The notes beneath the pieces are model-generated. The model was given only the letters and a program-made list of their open reading frames with translations, searched no databases and had not been told where the DNA came from. A stretch of 64,000 bases of DNA from Actinorugispora endophytica (GTDB lineage Bacteria; Actinomycetota; Actinomycetes; Streptosporangiales; Streptosporangiaceae). Of this stretch, positions 25,191 through 34,809 are shown in pieces (the first letter of the stretch is position 1; each line of letters opens with the position of its first letter). The stretch is taken from assembly GCF_004363075.1 (NCBI RefSeq), contig NZ_SNYN01000001.1, forward strand, positions 473,938-537,937, given 5' to 3'. Made by a program: the position numbers and the translations under genes.

Positions 25191-26453
25191 TCAGGCGGCC
25201 GGCTCCCTGAGGGGGCGCCGGGTCAGTTCGACGTAGGGGCGTCGCGGAGTGATCCGCACGCCGACCCCGAGCCTACGCCCGAGCGCGACGGCGACCAGGG
25301 AGGTGACCAGCACGCTCACCACGCCGCCGACCGCCAGGCTCACCGGGGGACCGAAGACGTCCGCGAGCACGCCCACGACGGGCGCGCCGATGGGCGCGAC
25401 CCCGAGGAAGACCAGCATGTACATGGCCATGACGCGGCCGCGCATACTCGCCTCCACGCTGAGCTGGAAGAACGCGTTCATCGTGGTGGTGAACGTCATG
25501 AACACGACCCCCATGGGCACCAGGACCAGGGCGAAGGCCCAGTAGGCCGGCATGAATCCCGCGACGACCTGGAGGACTCCGAACATGAACGCCCCGAACA
25601 GCAGCGTCCGCAGCCGGGGCTCCTCCCGCCGGGCCGCGAGCAGCGCCCCGGCGAGCGCGCCGACCGCGAAGCAGGCGGCGGCCAGGCCGTACGCCTGGGC
25701 TCCCGCCCGGAAGACGTTGTTGACCATGAGCGCGAACTGGTTCTGTCCGTTGGAGCCGAACAGCTGCACGAAGCCGACCATGACGAGCAGCAGGACCAGG
25801 TCGCGGCGGCCCGCGACGTAGCGCAGCCCCTCGCGGATCTGGCCCTTCGCGCGCCGGGCGGGCTCGCTCACGTGCAGTTCGCCCGGCCGCATCATGGCCA
25901 GGCCCGCGAGCACGCCGGTGAAGGACAGCGCGTTGACCAGGAAGACCGGCCCCGTGCCGGCGGCGGCGATGAGCAGGCCCGCCACAGCGGGACCCACGAC
26001 CCGGCCGAGCTGGAAGCTGGCGCTGTTCAGGGCGACCGCGTTGGGAAGGTCCCGCCGTCCGACCATTTCGATCACGAAGGTCTGGCGGGCCGGGTTGTCC
26101 ACGACGGTGACCAGGCCGAGCCCGAGGGCGAAGAGGTAGACGTGCCAGACCTGCGCGGTGCCGAGCGTGGCGAGCACGCCGAGGCCGAGGGCCAGGACTC
26201 CCATCAGGGCCTGGGTGGCGATGAGGATGCGGCGCTTGGAGAGGCGGTCCACGAGCGCGCCGCCCCACAGGCCGAGGAACAGCATGGGAAGGAACTGCAG
26301 GGCGGTCGTGACGCCGAGCGCCACGCCGCTGCCTCCGCTGAGCTGCAGGACCAGCCAGTCCTGGGCGACGCGCTGCATCCATGTGCCGCTGTTGGAGACG
26401 GCCTGGCCGAGGGCGAAGAGGCGGTAGTTGCGGACGCGCAGCGAGCGGAACAT
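25191..26453 (-). CDS. MFS transporter (EntS/MFS_3-type exporter)
   Basis: 420 residues with about 12 membrane helices. N-terminal MFRSLRVRNYRLFALGQAVSNSGTWMQRVAQDWLVLQLS is typical of DHA3-like multidrug/siderophore exporters; GALVDRLSKRRILIATQ is the MFS loop 2-3 motif. The start is uncertain. No ATG, GTG or TTG in this frame lies between 26453 and the end of the MarR gene, so the ATG at 26453 is the best choice although its ribosome-binding site is weak. An upstream GTG inside the MarR gene is the alternative. MarR regulator and exporter are cotranscribed, suggesting efflux induced by a small-molecule ligand. Confidence 0.85.
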   Translation of the reverse strand: MFRSLRVRNYRLFALGQAVSNSGTWMQRVAQDWLVLQLSGGSGVALGVTTALQFLPMLFLGLWGGALVDRLSKRRILIATQALMGVLALGLGVLATLGTAQVWHVYLFALGLGLVTVVDNPARQTFVIEMVGRRDLPNAVALNSASFQLGRVVGPAVAGLLIAAAGTGPVFLVNALSFTGVLAGLAMMRPGELHVSEPARRAKGQIREGLRYVAGRRDLVLLLVMVGFVQLFGSNGQNQFALMVNNVFRAGAQAYGLAAACFAVGALAGALLAARREEPRLRTLLFGAFMFGVLQVVAGFMPAYWAFALVLVPMGVVFMTFTTTMNAFFQLSVEASMRGRVMAMYMLVFLGVAPIGAPVVGVLADVFGPPVSLAVGGVVSVLVTSLVAVALGRRLGVGVRITPRRPYVELTRRPLREPAA

Positions 26454-26572
26454 GCCCGGCCTGCGGCCGGGGTCGTCCGCTGCGGCGTCCTGGTCGGGGC
26501 GGGGCTCGTCCGGGGCGGGGTGCGTGGCGTGCTCCTCGGTGTCGTCGGATACCCCGCCGCTTCCCCCGTTGG

Positions 26573-27028
26573 CTAGGACCGGCTCAGCCGGTTCAGGATC
26601 TCCGCCGCCGTGCGCAGCGTCGCCTTCTCCTCCCTCGTCAGCTCCGCGAGCCGCTGGGTCAGCCACGCCTCGCGGCGCTGCTGGTCGGACTGCACCAGCA
26701 GGGCGCCCTCGTCGGTGAGTTCCACGAGCTGCTGGCGCCGGTCGTCCGGGTGCTTCATCCTGCGCACCAGCCCGCGCTCCTCCAGGGCCGAGACGATCCT
26801 GGTCATCGACGGGGGCTGCACCTTCTCGTACTCCGCGAGCGCGCCGGGTGTCATCGTGCCGTGCCGGGCCAGGGCGAACAGCACCGCGCCCTGCCCCAAG
26901 GAGAGGGAGGAGTCGGGCCGCTGCGCGCGAAGCCGCCTGGCCAGCCGTCCCACGGCCATGCGAAGCACCGCGGCCAGACCGGCGTCCGTGCCGGTCTGCT
27001 GGGAAACGTCGGGATACTTCATTAGCAT
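26573..27028 (-). CDS. MarR-family transcriptional regulator
   Basis: 151 residues (149 if the second ATG at 27022 is used). Winged-helix dimer that usually represses its own operon. LSLGQGAVLFALARHGTMTPGALAEYEKVQPPSMTRIVSALEERGLVRRMKHPDDRRQQLVELTDEG covers the recognition helix and wing. It sits directly upstream of the MFS exporter on the same strand. A TTAGCA-N14-TGCTAA repeat overlaps the start codons. Confidence 0.9.
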   Translation of the reverse strand: MLMKYPDVSQQTGTDAGLAAVLRMAVGRLARRLRAQRPDSSLSLGQGAVLFALARHGTMTPGALAEYEKVQPPSMTRIVSALEERGLVRRMKHPDDRRQQLVELTDEGALLVQSDQQRREAWLTQRLAELTREEKATLRTAAEILNRLSRS

Positions 27029-27047
27029 GACTCATTACTCTTGCTAA
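27022..27047. promoter_or_regulatory. Probable MarR operator TTAGCA-N14-TGCTAA
   Basis: Perfect 6 bp arms in a locally AT-rich stretch overlapping the marR start region. Position and symmetry suit autoregulation by the MarR protein encoded immediately downstream. Confidence 0.5.
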
Positions 27048-27110
27048 CGATATCTCGCGCCGGGGGATTCCGACAGAGAACAAGCGTTGAACCATGATCC
27101 CAGTCGTGCG

Positions 27111-27144
27111 CGCGCCCCGCCCACCGGAAGGCGGACGGGGCGCG
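27111..27144 (-). terminator. Terminator after the NCS2 permease gene
   Basis: 15 bp stem with two G-U pairs (CGCGCCCCGTCCGCC on the minus strand) around a TTCC loop, 26 bp beyond the permease stop. It separates the permease from the downstream MarR-MFS unit. Confidence 0.7.
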
Positions 27145-27169
27145 AGGAGCGAGACGCGAAGCGCGGGGG

Positions 27170-28681
27170 TCAGGCCAGAGCCGCCTGGATCGGCTCCAGG
27201 CAGAAGTAGACGAGGAAGGCCGCGGCGACGACCCACATCAACGGGTGCACGTCCCTGGGCCTGCCCTGGGCCAGCTTGATCACCACGTAGCTGACGAAGC
27301 CCGCCCCGATGCCGTCGGCGATCGAGTAGGCGAACGGCATCACCACGATCGTCAGGAAGGCCGGGATCGCGACGCCGAGATCGGTGAAGTCGATCTTGGT
27401 CACCTGGGTCATCATCAGGAAGCCGACGACGATGAGCACCGGGGTGGCCGCCTCGAACGGGACGAGGTTGACCAGTGGCGAGAACAGCGTCGCCACCAGG
27501 AAGAGCACGCCCGTGACGACCGAGGCGAGTCCGGTGCGGGCCCCCTCCCCGGCCGCGGCGGCCGACTCCGCGTAGACGGTGGCCGAGGAGGACGAGGTCG
27601 CGCCGCCCGCGACGGCCGCGAGGGAGTCCACCACCAGGACGTTGCGCGCGCCCGGGAGGTCGCCGTCCTCCTCCAGGAGGCCCGCCTGACCGGCCACCCC
27701 GACCATGGTGCCCATGGTGTCGAAGAAGTCGGCCAGGATCAGCGTGAAGACCAGCAGGATCACGGCGACGACGCCGATGTGCTCGAAGCCGCCGAGCAGG
27801 TTGAACCGGCCGATCAGGCCGAAGTCGGGGAGGGCCAGCACCGGCCCCGACAGCTCGGGCACGTTCAGCGACCAGCCGGTCGGGTTGACGTTCCCCTGCC
27901 CGTCGCTCATCGGGCCGACCTCGGCGACGGCCTCCACGACCAGCGCGACCACCGTGGCAGTGATGATGCCGATCAGCATCGCGCCCTTGACCCCCCGGAC
28001 CATCAGGACGACGGTCAGCGCCAGGCCGATCACGAAGACCAGGATCGGCCAGCCGTTCAGGCCGTTGTCTCCCAGCTGCACCGGCACGGTGGTGTTGGCG
28101 ATGTCGGGGACGCGGCGCACGAAGCCCGCGTTGACGAAGCCCACCAGGGTCAGGAACAGGCCCAGGCCCACCGCGATCGCGGTCTTGAGCCCGGCCGGGA
28201 TCGCGCGGAAGACGGCGACGCGGAACCCGGTGAACACCAGGACCAACAGGATCAGCCCCTCGATGACCACCAGGCCCATCGCGTCCGCCCAGGTCATCTG
28301 GGGCGCGATGGTGACGGCGACGATCACGTTGAGGCCCATTCCGGCCGCCAGGCCGAACGGGTAGCGGCCGATCACACCCATCAGGATGCTCAGCACGCCC
28401 GCCACCAGGGCGGTGGCGGCGGCCACCATGGGAATCGCCACGCCGGGGTCCGACGCGCCGCCGACCAGGTCGCCGTTCATGTCGACCGCGGTGCCGATGA
28501 TCAAGGGGTTGAGGACGATGATGTAGGCCATGGCGAAGAACATCGCCAGGCCGCCCCGGAACTCGCGCGCGAAGTCGGACCGGCGCGCCGAGACCTGGAA
28601 GTAGCGGTCGACGGCGGCTTTGAATCCGGTCGGCGCGGGGGTCCCCGCGCCCGGGGCAGTGGGATTGGACGGTTCGTTCAC
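27170..28681 (-). CDS. NCS2-family purine permease (AzgA/PbuG-like)
   Basis: 503 residues, about 14 hydrophobic segments. Proton-coupled uptake of hypoxanthine, guanine or adenine is the known role of this branch. Signatures: FAREFRGGLAMFFAMAYIIVLNPLIIG at the start, GRYPFGLAAGMGLNVIVA, ILADFFDTMGTMVGVAGQAGLL and ATSSSSATVYAESAAAAGEGARTGLASVVTGVLF. The start is GTG (VNEPSNP). It is divergent from DUF2530 with a 155 bp gap. No purine riboswitch pattern was recognised in the leader. Confidence 0.92.
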   Translation of the reverse strand: MNEPSNPTAPGAGTPAPTGFKAAVDRYFQVSARRSDFAREFRGGLAMFFAMAYIIVLNPLIIGTAVDMNGDLVGGASDPGVAIPMVAAATALVAGVLSILMGVIGRYPFGLAAGMGLNVIVAVTIAPQMTWADAMGLVVIEGLILLVLVFTGFRVAVFRAIPAGLKTAIAVGLGLFLTLVGFVNAGFVRRVPDIANTTVPVQLGDNGLNGWPILVFVIGLALTVVLMVRGVKGAMLIGIITATVVALVVEAVAEVGPMSDGQGNVNPTGWSLNVPELSGPVLALPDFGLIGRFNLLGGFEHIGVVAVILLVFTLILADFFDTMGTMVGVAGQAGLLEEDGDLPGARNVLVVDSLAAVAGGATSSSSATVYAESAAAAGEGARTGLASVVTGVLFLVATLFSPLVNLVPFEAATPVLIVVGFLMMTQVTKIDFTDLGVAIPAFLTIVVMPFAYSIADGIGAGFVSYVVIKLAQGRPRDVHPLMWVVAAAFLVYFCLEPIQAALA

Positions 28682-28836
28682 TTGCTCAAGCCTGACAGAC
28701 GATGGTCACGTTGCCACGTCAGGGCAGTTTCAGATTCCTACTGGTTTTTACTGTTCTGGGCGTTTTCCTCCGGGGGGACATCCGGCCGCCGCCACTCCTC
28801 GCCGGGCGGCTCCGGGCGATCGTCTAGCCTTGGAGC

Positions 28837-29088
28837 GTGCGCAGACCCCGCCGACCGGACCCCGAGGTCCACGAGACCGACTACCGCGTGCCCACGGCGG
28901 TGGGCTCCGTGGCGTGGGCTGTCGCCCTGGTCGTGCTGCTCGCCCGGGGTGACGACCTCGCCGCCGCGGAGCGCTGGTGGATCTGGGTCTGCGTGACCGG
29001 GATCGGACTGGGCGTGTTCGCGTTCTTCTACATCCCCTGGCTGCTGCGCAGGCGCAGCGAGGCCGACGGGCGGAACCGGTCCGCCTGA
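28837..29088 (+). CDS. DUF2530 membrane protein
   Basis: 83 residues with two membrane helices (SVAWAVALVVLLARG and WWIWVCVTGIGLGVFAFFYIPWLL). The pattern PDPEVHETDYRVPTAVGSVAWAVALV is characteristic of DUF2530, conserved in actinobacteria beside purine permease genes. The start is GTG. Function unknown. Confidence 0.85.
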   Translation: MRRPRRPDPEVHETDYRVPTAVGSVAWAVALVVLLARGDDLAAAERWWIWVCVTGIGLGVFAFFYIPWLLRRRSEADGRNRSA

Positions 29089-29164
29089 CCCCGGGCGCCC
29101 GCCCCGGCCGCCGGCCTTCCCCCACCGGTCCCGACATTCGGCGCACGTCCTTGATAATGAGTGC

Positions 29165-30652
29165 GTGTCCGAATCGCTCCGCCCCCTCTCCCGCCACCTC
29201 GCCGACCGCTTGCGCGGCATCCTGCTCGACGCCGACTACACCGTGTCCGGTGTGCGCGACCGGCTCGGCGACACCGCGGCGCGCGCGCTCGCCCGCGAGC
29301 AGCTGGTCCCCGCCCTGCGCGCCACCGGCGGCGACGAGCGCCTCGGCCTGCTGCTGCGCCTCTGGTGGCTCCAGGAGGCCGCCCCCGAGGCCGCGGCGCG
29401 CGCGATCCTGCCGGTCACCGAACTCGCCGAGGCCGGGCTGCTGTCGGTGCGCGACGGCCGGGTGCGCGCGCTGGTGCACCTGGGCCCGTGGGAGCTGGGC
29501 GGGGGCCGCCCCGGCTACGTCGTCTCCGACCCCACGGTGCGCCCCGGGCGCGGCCATCCCCGACCGGACCACGTGGTGGGCGCGGGCGGCGCGTCGGCCA
29601 CCCTGTCCAGGCTCATCGTGGACGGCCCGGTGGAGAACGCGCTCGACCTGGGCACCGGCTGCGGGGTGCAGTCGCTGCACCTGGCCGAACGGTCGGGCCG
29701 GGTGTGCGCCACCGACCTGAACCCGCGCGCCCTGTGGATGACGCGGCTCAGCTGCGCGCTGTCCGGGCTGGACAACGTCGAGGTGCGCGAGGGGTCGCTG
29801 TACGAGCCGGTCGGTGGGCGGCGCTTCGACCTGATCGTCTCCAACCCGCCGTTCGTGGTCACCCCCGGCTCGGCCCGCTACACCTACCGCGAGTCGGACC
29901 TCCCCGGCGACTCGGTGTGCGCCGAGATCATCCGCGGCGCCCCCGCGCACCTGACCGAGGGCGGCTGGTGCCAACTGCTCGCCAACTGGCTGCACGTGGA
30001 CGGGGAGGACTGGCGCGACCGCGTCGGCGGGTGGGTCGAGGGCACGGGCTGCTCGGGCTGGGTGGTCCAGCGCGACGTGCAGGACCCGGCCGAGTACGTG
30101 GAGCTGTGGCTGCGCGACTCGTGCGAGCAGGGCTCCCCCGAGTACGCCCTGCGCTACGACGCCTGGCTCGACTACTTCGACCGCGAGGGCGTCAAGGGGA
30201 TCGGCTTCGGCTGGATCTGCCTGCGCAACGACGCCGCCCAGGACGCCACCGTCCGGGTGGAGGAACTGCGCCACGAGATCGCCCAGCCGGTGGGCCCCTA
30301 CCTGCCCGAAGTGGTGAACGGCACGATGACCGCGCACCGCCTCACCGACGCGGCCCTGCTGTCCGCGCACGTGGCCCTGGCTCCGGGGATCGAGGAGGAG
30401 CGCGTCGGCGCGCCGGGCGCGCCGGACCCCGAGCGGATCCTGCTGCGCCAGACCGAGGGCCTGCGCCGCGTGGCCCAGGTGGGAACGGTCGAGGCGGCCC
30501 TGGCGAGCGTGTGCGACGGCACGATGCCGGCCGGTCCTCTGCTGGACGCCATCGCCGAGCTGACCGGCCAGGACCCGGCGACGCTGCGGGAGCGCACCCC
30601 CGCCGTCCTGCGCGGCCTGATCGCGGAGGGCTTCTTCCGGGTGGCGCGCTAA
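29165..30652 (+). CDS. Class I SAM-dependent methyltransferase with N-terminal extension (HemK-like core)
   Basis: 495 residues. An N-terminal helical/winged-helix-like region of about 150 residues is followed by a methyltransferase fold: motif I ALDLGTGCGVQSLHLAE (about residue 160) and motif IV DLIVSNPPFVVTPGS near residue 225. The NPPF tetrapeptide is that of amide/amino-group methyltransferases acting on glutamine or adenine. The C-terminal 150 residues (EQGSPEYALRYDAWLDYFDREGVKGIGFGWICLRN) are typical of this actinobacterial family. Target unknown: protein glutamine, rRNA adenine or DNA are all possible. A 32 bp hairpin follows. Confidence 0.85.
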   Translation: MSESLRPLSRHLADRLRGILLDADYTVSGVRDRLGDTAARALAREQLVPALRATGGDERLGLLLRLWWLQEAAPEAAARAILPVTELAEAGLLSVRDGRVRALVHLGPWELGGGRPGYVVSDPTVRPGRGHPRPDHVVGAGGASATLSRLIVDGPVENALDLGTGCGVQSLHLAERSGRVCATDLNPRALWMTRLSCALSGLDNVEVREGSLYEPVGGRRFDLIVSNPPFVVTPGSARYTYRESDLPGDSVCAEIIRGAPAHLTEGGWCQLLANWLHVDGEDWRDRVGGWVEGTGCSGWVVQRDVQDPAEYVELWLRDSCEQGSPEYALRYDAWLDYFDREGVKGIGFGWICLRNDAAQDATVRVEELRHEIAQPVGPYLPEVVNGTMTAHRLTDAALLSAHVALAPGIEEERVGAPGAPDPERILLRQTEGLRRVAQVGTVEAALASVCDGTMPAGPLLDAIAELTGQDPATLRERTPAVLRGLIAEGFFRVAR

Positions 30653-30665
30653 CCCCTCGACGGTT

Positions 30666-30737
30666 TCCTCGGTGATCGTGACCTTTCCGGGGTCTCAGCG
30701 GCGATTGAGACCCCGGAAAGGTCACGATCACCGAGGA
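30666..30737. terminator. Long perfect hairpin after the methyltransferase gene (family H, copy 2)
   Basis: 32 bp perfect inverted repeat (30666-30697 with 30706-30737), 8-base loop. It shares TTTCCGGGGTCTCA and GGTGAyCGTGAC with the hairpin at 4506. It lies 14 bp after the stop codon. Confidence 0.75.
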
Positions 30738-30843
30738 GACCACAGGTTTTCCGGAGATTTCATCCGGGCGTGGGGGCGGACCGGCCCGGAGGCGACCGGG
30801 TGGTCGCGTACCGTAGTGCAGCACCGGCTCTGGAGAGGTCCCC

Positions 30844-33800
30844 ATGACGCAGACGAAGGCCGACCCGTTCGGCGTGGGCGAGCTTCGCAGGAGGGTTCTC
30901 GACGGGTGGGCGGACTCGCCCGCGCGCTTCAGGGAGGACGCCAACGCCGAGGAGGACTACGCGCTCGGCGGCTACCGGGACCGGGTCGTCGTGGAGCTGG
31001 CGCAGAACGCCGCCGACGCCGCCCACCGGGCCGGGGAGCGGGGACGGCTGCGCCTGGCCCTGCGCGGACGGGAGTTCACCGCCGCCAACACCGGCGCTCC
31101 GCTGACCCCCGAAGGGGTGGAGTCGCTGGCCACGCTGCGGGCCTCGGCCAAGCGGGACGCCGCGCACGGCGCGGTGGGCCGCTTCGGGGTGGGGTTCACC
31201 GCCGTGGTCTCGGTCTGCGACGACGTGCTGGTCGCCTCGCGGGACGGCGCGGTCCGGTGGAGCAGGGAGCGCGCCGAGGCGCTGGTGCGGTCCGAACTCG
31301 TGGACGGCGGCCGGGCGCGACCCGAACTCGCCGACGAGCTGCGGCGGCGCGGCGGCCGGGTGCCGCTGCTGCGGCTGCCCTTCGAGGAGGACGCCCGCGC
31401 CCCCGAGGGCTACGACAGCGCCGTCACCCTCGTCCTGCGCGACGCCGACGCCGGGGCCCGGCTGGCGACCCAGCTCGCCGAGACCGGGCAGGCGCTGCTC
31501 CTGGCCCTGCCGTGGCTGGCCGAGGTCGAGATCGACGTGGACGGCCAGGTCCGCACGCTCGGCTCCGAGCCGGGCCCCGAGGGCCGCGTCACCACCCGCG
31601 TCGTGGACGCGTCCGGTGAGCGCGCCATCCACTGGCGCACCCTCACCCGCTCGGGCCGGTTCGCCCCCGACGCGCTGGCCGACCGCCCCACCGAGGAGCG
31701 CGACCAGCTCGACTGGACCCTGACCTGGGCGGTCGCGGTGGACCCGGCCGGGACCGTGGCGGGGCTGCCCGCGGACGTGCCGCGCGTGGTGCACGCGCCC
31801 ACCCCCAGCGACGAGGAGCTGCACGTCCCCGCGCTGCTGGTCGGCACCTTCCCCCTGGCCCCGGACCGCCGCCGGATCGCGCCCGGACCCGCCTCGGAGG
31901 CTCTCGCCACCGCCGCCGCCACCGCCTACGCGGACCTGCTGTGCCTGCTGGACGCCCGGGCCACCTGGGACCTGGTTCCACTGGACCTGATGCGCGGCGC
32001 CGAGTTCGACGCCCGCTTCCGGGCCCGGGCCGCCGAAGCCCTCCAGGACGCGCCCTTCCTGGAGACCGCGTCCGGGGCCCCCGTACGTCCCCGCGACGCC
32101 GTCGTCGTGGAGGGCGGCGCGGACCTGGTCGAGGTCCTGGCCGACCTGCTGCCCAACGCCCTGCCGGGCGACTGGAACCTTCGGCACCCGGGACTGCGCG
32201 CGCTGCGGCTGCGCCGGATCGGACTCGCCGACCTCGCGGACCTGCTCGGCGACCTGGACCGGCCGCCGAGGTGGTGGGCCCGCCTGTACGCCGCGCTGCG
32301 CGCCGCCGGGCAGCACGGCGCGGACCTGGGCGAACTGGGCGCGCTGCCGGTCCCCCTCCTGGACGGGCGGCTGGTGCGGGGCCCGCGCGGGCTGCTGCTT
32401 CCCGTCGGCTCGTCCTTCGCGAGCGGCACACTGGACGTCGGGGCGCTGACCCCGCTGGGGCTCCGGATCGTCCACCCCGAGGCGGTGGACCCGCTGCTGA
32501 CCAGGCTCGGCGCGATCGAGGCGAACGAGCGGGCCGTTCTGACCGACCCGCTGACCAGGGCCGCGGTGGAGAACTCGCTGGACGCCGACGACCCCGACGA
32601 GATCGCCCAGGCCGTGCTGGAGCTGGTCGCGGCCTCGGCCACCACGCTGGAGGAGGCGCCGTGGCTGGCCGATCTGGCGCTGCGCGACGACGAGGGCGGC
32701 TACTCCCCCGCCGCCGAACTGCTGCTCCCCGACAGCCCGCTGCTGGAGATCCTCACCGACGACGCCCCCTTCGGCGTGCTCGCCGAGGACCTGGCCGAGG
32801 CCTACGACTCCGAGACCCTGGAGGCGGTGGGCGTGCTGCGGCTGTTCGCCGTGTGCAGGGGGCACGACGTGACGCTGGGCGAGGCGCTGGAGGAGAGCCT
32901 CGACGACCTTCCGCTGGACGGCCTGGAGGAGTGGGCCTCCGAGGTCACCGCGCTGCTGGGCGACCTCTCGCTGCCTCCGGTGGTGCCGGAGCTGATGGGG
33001 GTGCGGGACCTGGAGTTCGTGCGCGAGGACCGCTGGCCGCAGGCGCTGGCGCTGCTCGCCGTGCCCGGGCCGCGCGGCGCCGTGGTGGAGCCGACCCGGG
33101 TGCTGACGGGCGACGGCCGCTCGGTGGACGTGCCCTCGTACACCGCGTGGTGGCTGCGCACCGGCGCGCTGCTGGACGGCAGCCCCCCGGTGGAGCTGCG
33201 CGCCGCCGACGCCGACCCCGCGCTGACCGGCCTGTACGACGAGATCCCGGCGCACCTGGACCCCGAACTGGCCCGCGCCCTGGGGGTGCGCACGAGCCTC
33301 GACGACCTCCTCGCCGACCCGGACGGCCCGGACGACCTGCTGGAGCGCCTGGGCGACCCGAAGCGCCAGGTGTCCCGGGAGTCGCTGCGCCGGATCTGGA
33401 CCGCGCTGGCCGGGGTCCCGGACGACCACGTGTCCCCGCCCGCGGCCGTGCGCGCCGTGCGCGGCGGCGCGGTCGTCGTGGTGGACGCCGAGGACGCGGT
33501 GGTCCTGGACTCGCCCGACCTGCTGCCGCTGCTGGCCGACCGCCCGGCGGTGCTGCTGCCGGCCGACCGCGCCGCGGCCCTGGCCGACGTCCTCGACCTG
33601 GACCTGGCCTCCGAGGTGGTCGACGGCCGGGTGACCTCCTCGGGCGACGTCCGCCCGGTCCCCGACGAGGTGCGGGTCCTCCTCGGCCCGAGCCCGCTGA
33701 CCTATCTGCACCACGACGAGCTGCGGGTGGACGGCGTCCCGGTCGAGTGGCGCTGCGCGGGAGGCCACCTGCACACCGCGACGACCGACGGCCTGGCCCG

Positions 33801-33909
33801 CGCCCTGTGCTGGTCCACCGGCCAGTGGTCGCGCCGCCACCTCGTCGCGGCCCTGCTGCGCGACCCGCAGACCCTGTCGGTCCTGCTGGCAGAGGCCGAC
33901 CTGGACTGA
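30844..33909 (+). CDS. Sacsin/Hsp90-like GHKL ATPase protein
   Basis: 1,021 residues. The N-terminal domain is a GHKL ATPase of the sacsin type: N-box VVVELAQNAADAAHRAG at about residue 48, then FTAANTGAPLTPEGVESLATLRASAKRD (lid and D-x-G equivalent) and the glycine box GRFGVGFTAVVSVCDD near residue 109. The remaining 800 residues have no domain I can name and probably form a long client- or DNA-binding scaffold. The ATG follows TGGAGAGG. It ends at a terminator shared with the convergent AIM24 gene. Proteins of this shape are conserved in actinobacteria and annotated as ATP-binding or molecular chaperone Hsp90-like; the client is unknown. Confidence 0.82.
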   Translation: MTQTKADPFGVGELRRRVLDGWADSPARFREDANAEEDYALGGYRDRVVVELAQNAADAAHRAGERGRLRLALRGREFTAANTGAPLTPEGVESLATLRASAKRDAAHGAVGRFGVGFTAVVSVCDDVLVASRDGAVRWSRERAEALVRSELVDGGRARPELADELRRRGGRVPLLRLPFEEDARAPEGYDSAVTLVLRDADAGARLATQLAETGQALLLALPWLAEVEIDVDGQVRTLGSEPGPEGRVTTRVVDASGERAIHWRTLTRSGRFAPDALADRPTEERDQLDWTLTWAVAVDPAGTVAGLPADVPRVVHAPTPSDEELHVPALLVGTFPLAPDRRRIAPGPASEALATAAATAYADLLCLLDARATWDLVPLDLMRGAEFDARFRARAAEALQDAPFLETASGAPVRPRDAVVVEGGADLVEVLADLLPNALPGDWNLRHPGLRALRLRRIGLADLADLLGDLDRPPRWWARLYAALRAAGQHGADLGELGALPVPLLDGRLVRGPRGLLLPVGSSFASGTLDVGALTPLGLRIVHPEAVDPLLTRLGAIEANERAVLTDPLTRAAVENSLDADDPDEIAQAVLELVAASATTLEEAPWLADLALRDDEGGYSPAAELLLPDSPLLEILTDDAPFGVLAEDLAEAYDSETLEAVGVLRLFAVCRGHDVTLGEALEESLDDLPLDGLEEWASEVTALLGDLSLPPVVPELMGVRDLEFVREDRWPQALALLAVPGPRGAVVEPTRVLTGDGRSVDVPSYTAWWLRTGALLDGSPPVELRAADADPALTGLYDEIPAHLDPELARALGVRTSLDDLLADPDGPDDLLERLGDPKRQVSRESLRRIWTALAGVPDDHVSPPAAVRAVRGGAVVVVDAEDAVVLDSPDLLPLLADRPAVLLPADRAAALADVLDLDLASEVVDGRVTSSGDVRPVPDEVRVLLGPSPLTYLHHDELRVDGVPVEWRCAGGHLHTATTDGLARALCWSTGQWSRRHLVAALLRDPQTLSVLLAEADLD

Positions 33910-33912
33910 TCC

Positions 33913-33944
33913 CCGCTTCCCGCCGCGGAGGCCGCGGGAAGCGG
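33913..33944. terminator. Bidirectional terminator between the sacsin-like and AIM24 genes
   Basis: 11 bp perfect stem CCGCTTCCCGC / GCGGGAAGCGG with a GC-rich 10-base loop, lying in the 41 bp between convergent stop codons. Confidence 0.75.
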
Positions 33945-33950
33945 TCCGGG

Positions 33951-34613
33951 TCAGCCGCCCTGGGCCACCACCTGCGGGCCTTCGGACGCCTGGACCAGGA
34001 CGAACCCCTGGCCCTGGAAGGCGAGCTGGAACGCCTCACCGCTGCCGCGGCCGATCAGCGCGCCCATCTTGGCCGTCCTGCGCACGCTGGTCTGCAACGA
34101 GGTGGCCCAGGCGACCGCCGAGTCGGTGTCGACGTAGGTGGGCTGGTCCACGTCGAGCATGACCGGGGTGCCGTGGCAGGCGATGGCGACCCGCCCCCTG
34201 CCGGTGAAGACGGTGTTGAACAGGCCCCCGGCGGCCATGCCGACGCCCTCGACCCGGCGGATGTCCCACTCCAGTCCCGGTTCGAAGGCGAGCACGTTCT
34301 CGCCGTTCACGGTGACGGAGTCGTCTTCGAGGTCGATGACGTGGATCTCCCAGGCGTCCCGGGCGAGGAAGACGTCGCCCCGCCCCGAGACCTTCATGAG
34401 CGGCAGGCCCTCGCCGGTGAACGCCTTCTTGAAGAACCGGCCGACACCGCCCGCGCCCTGGTAGGCGAAGTCGACGTCGCCCTGGTAGGCCACCATCGCC
34501 CCCTGCCGGGCGAAGAACTCCCCGTCGAAGGAGACCCTCAGCATCCTGGCGTTCTGCAGGGTCATCCCCTGCTGTCCGGACTCCTGTGCCTGCTGGAACA
34601 GCTCACTGCGCAC
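33951..34613 (-). CDS. AIM24-family protein
   Basis: 220 residues. AIM24/TIGR00266 proteins form a beta-sandwich of unknown biochemical role. Visible hallmarks: MLRVSFDGEFFARQGAMVAYQGDVDFAYQGAGGVGRFFKKAFTGEGLPLMKVSGRGDVFLA and GLFNTVFTGRGRVAIACHGTPVML. There is no signal peptide. The GTG at 34613 follows GCGAGGAGTG; the frame stays open upstream but that sequence is not family-like. Confidence 0.9.
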   Translation of the reverse strand: MRSELFQQAQESGQQGMTLQNARMLRVSFDGEFFARQGAMVAYQGDVDFAYQGAGGVGRFFKKAFTGEGLPLMKVSGRGDVFLARDAWEIHVIDLEDDSVTVNGENVLAFEPGLEWDIRRVEGVGMAAGGLFNTVFTGRGRVAIACHGTPVMLDVDQPTYVDTDSAVAWATSLQTSVRRTAKMGALIGRGSGEAFQLAFQGQGFVLVQASEGPQVVAQGG

Positions 34614-34809
34614 GTGCTCACTCCTCGCGAGATCGATGGTCTCCAACTCAGACGCCCCCGACCGGAACCGGTTCCCGAACGGAGGCGTCGTCTTCGGCCG
34701 CCCCGCGCCGGGGCGGGCGTCCCGCTGGGAGGCACTCCGGCCGCCGGAGCGGGCCCACCGCGATCGGACGAGGAAGGCCGGGCCCGGCGCGGGGCGGGTC
34801 CGGCCTTGG

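Noticed and set aside
28682-28836. Possible purine riboswitch before the NCS2 permease
   Set aside because: CCTGAC..GTCAGG can pair, but the conserved purine-aptamer loops are absent; the match is too short to call.
30760-33840. Minus-strand open frame of 1,026 codons opposite the sacsin-like gene
   Set aside because: Antisense shadow; the plus-strand frame carries the GHKL ATPase motifs and a good ribosome-binding site.
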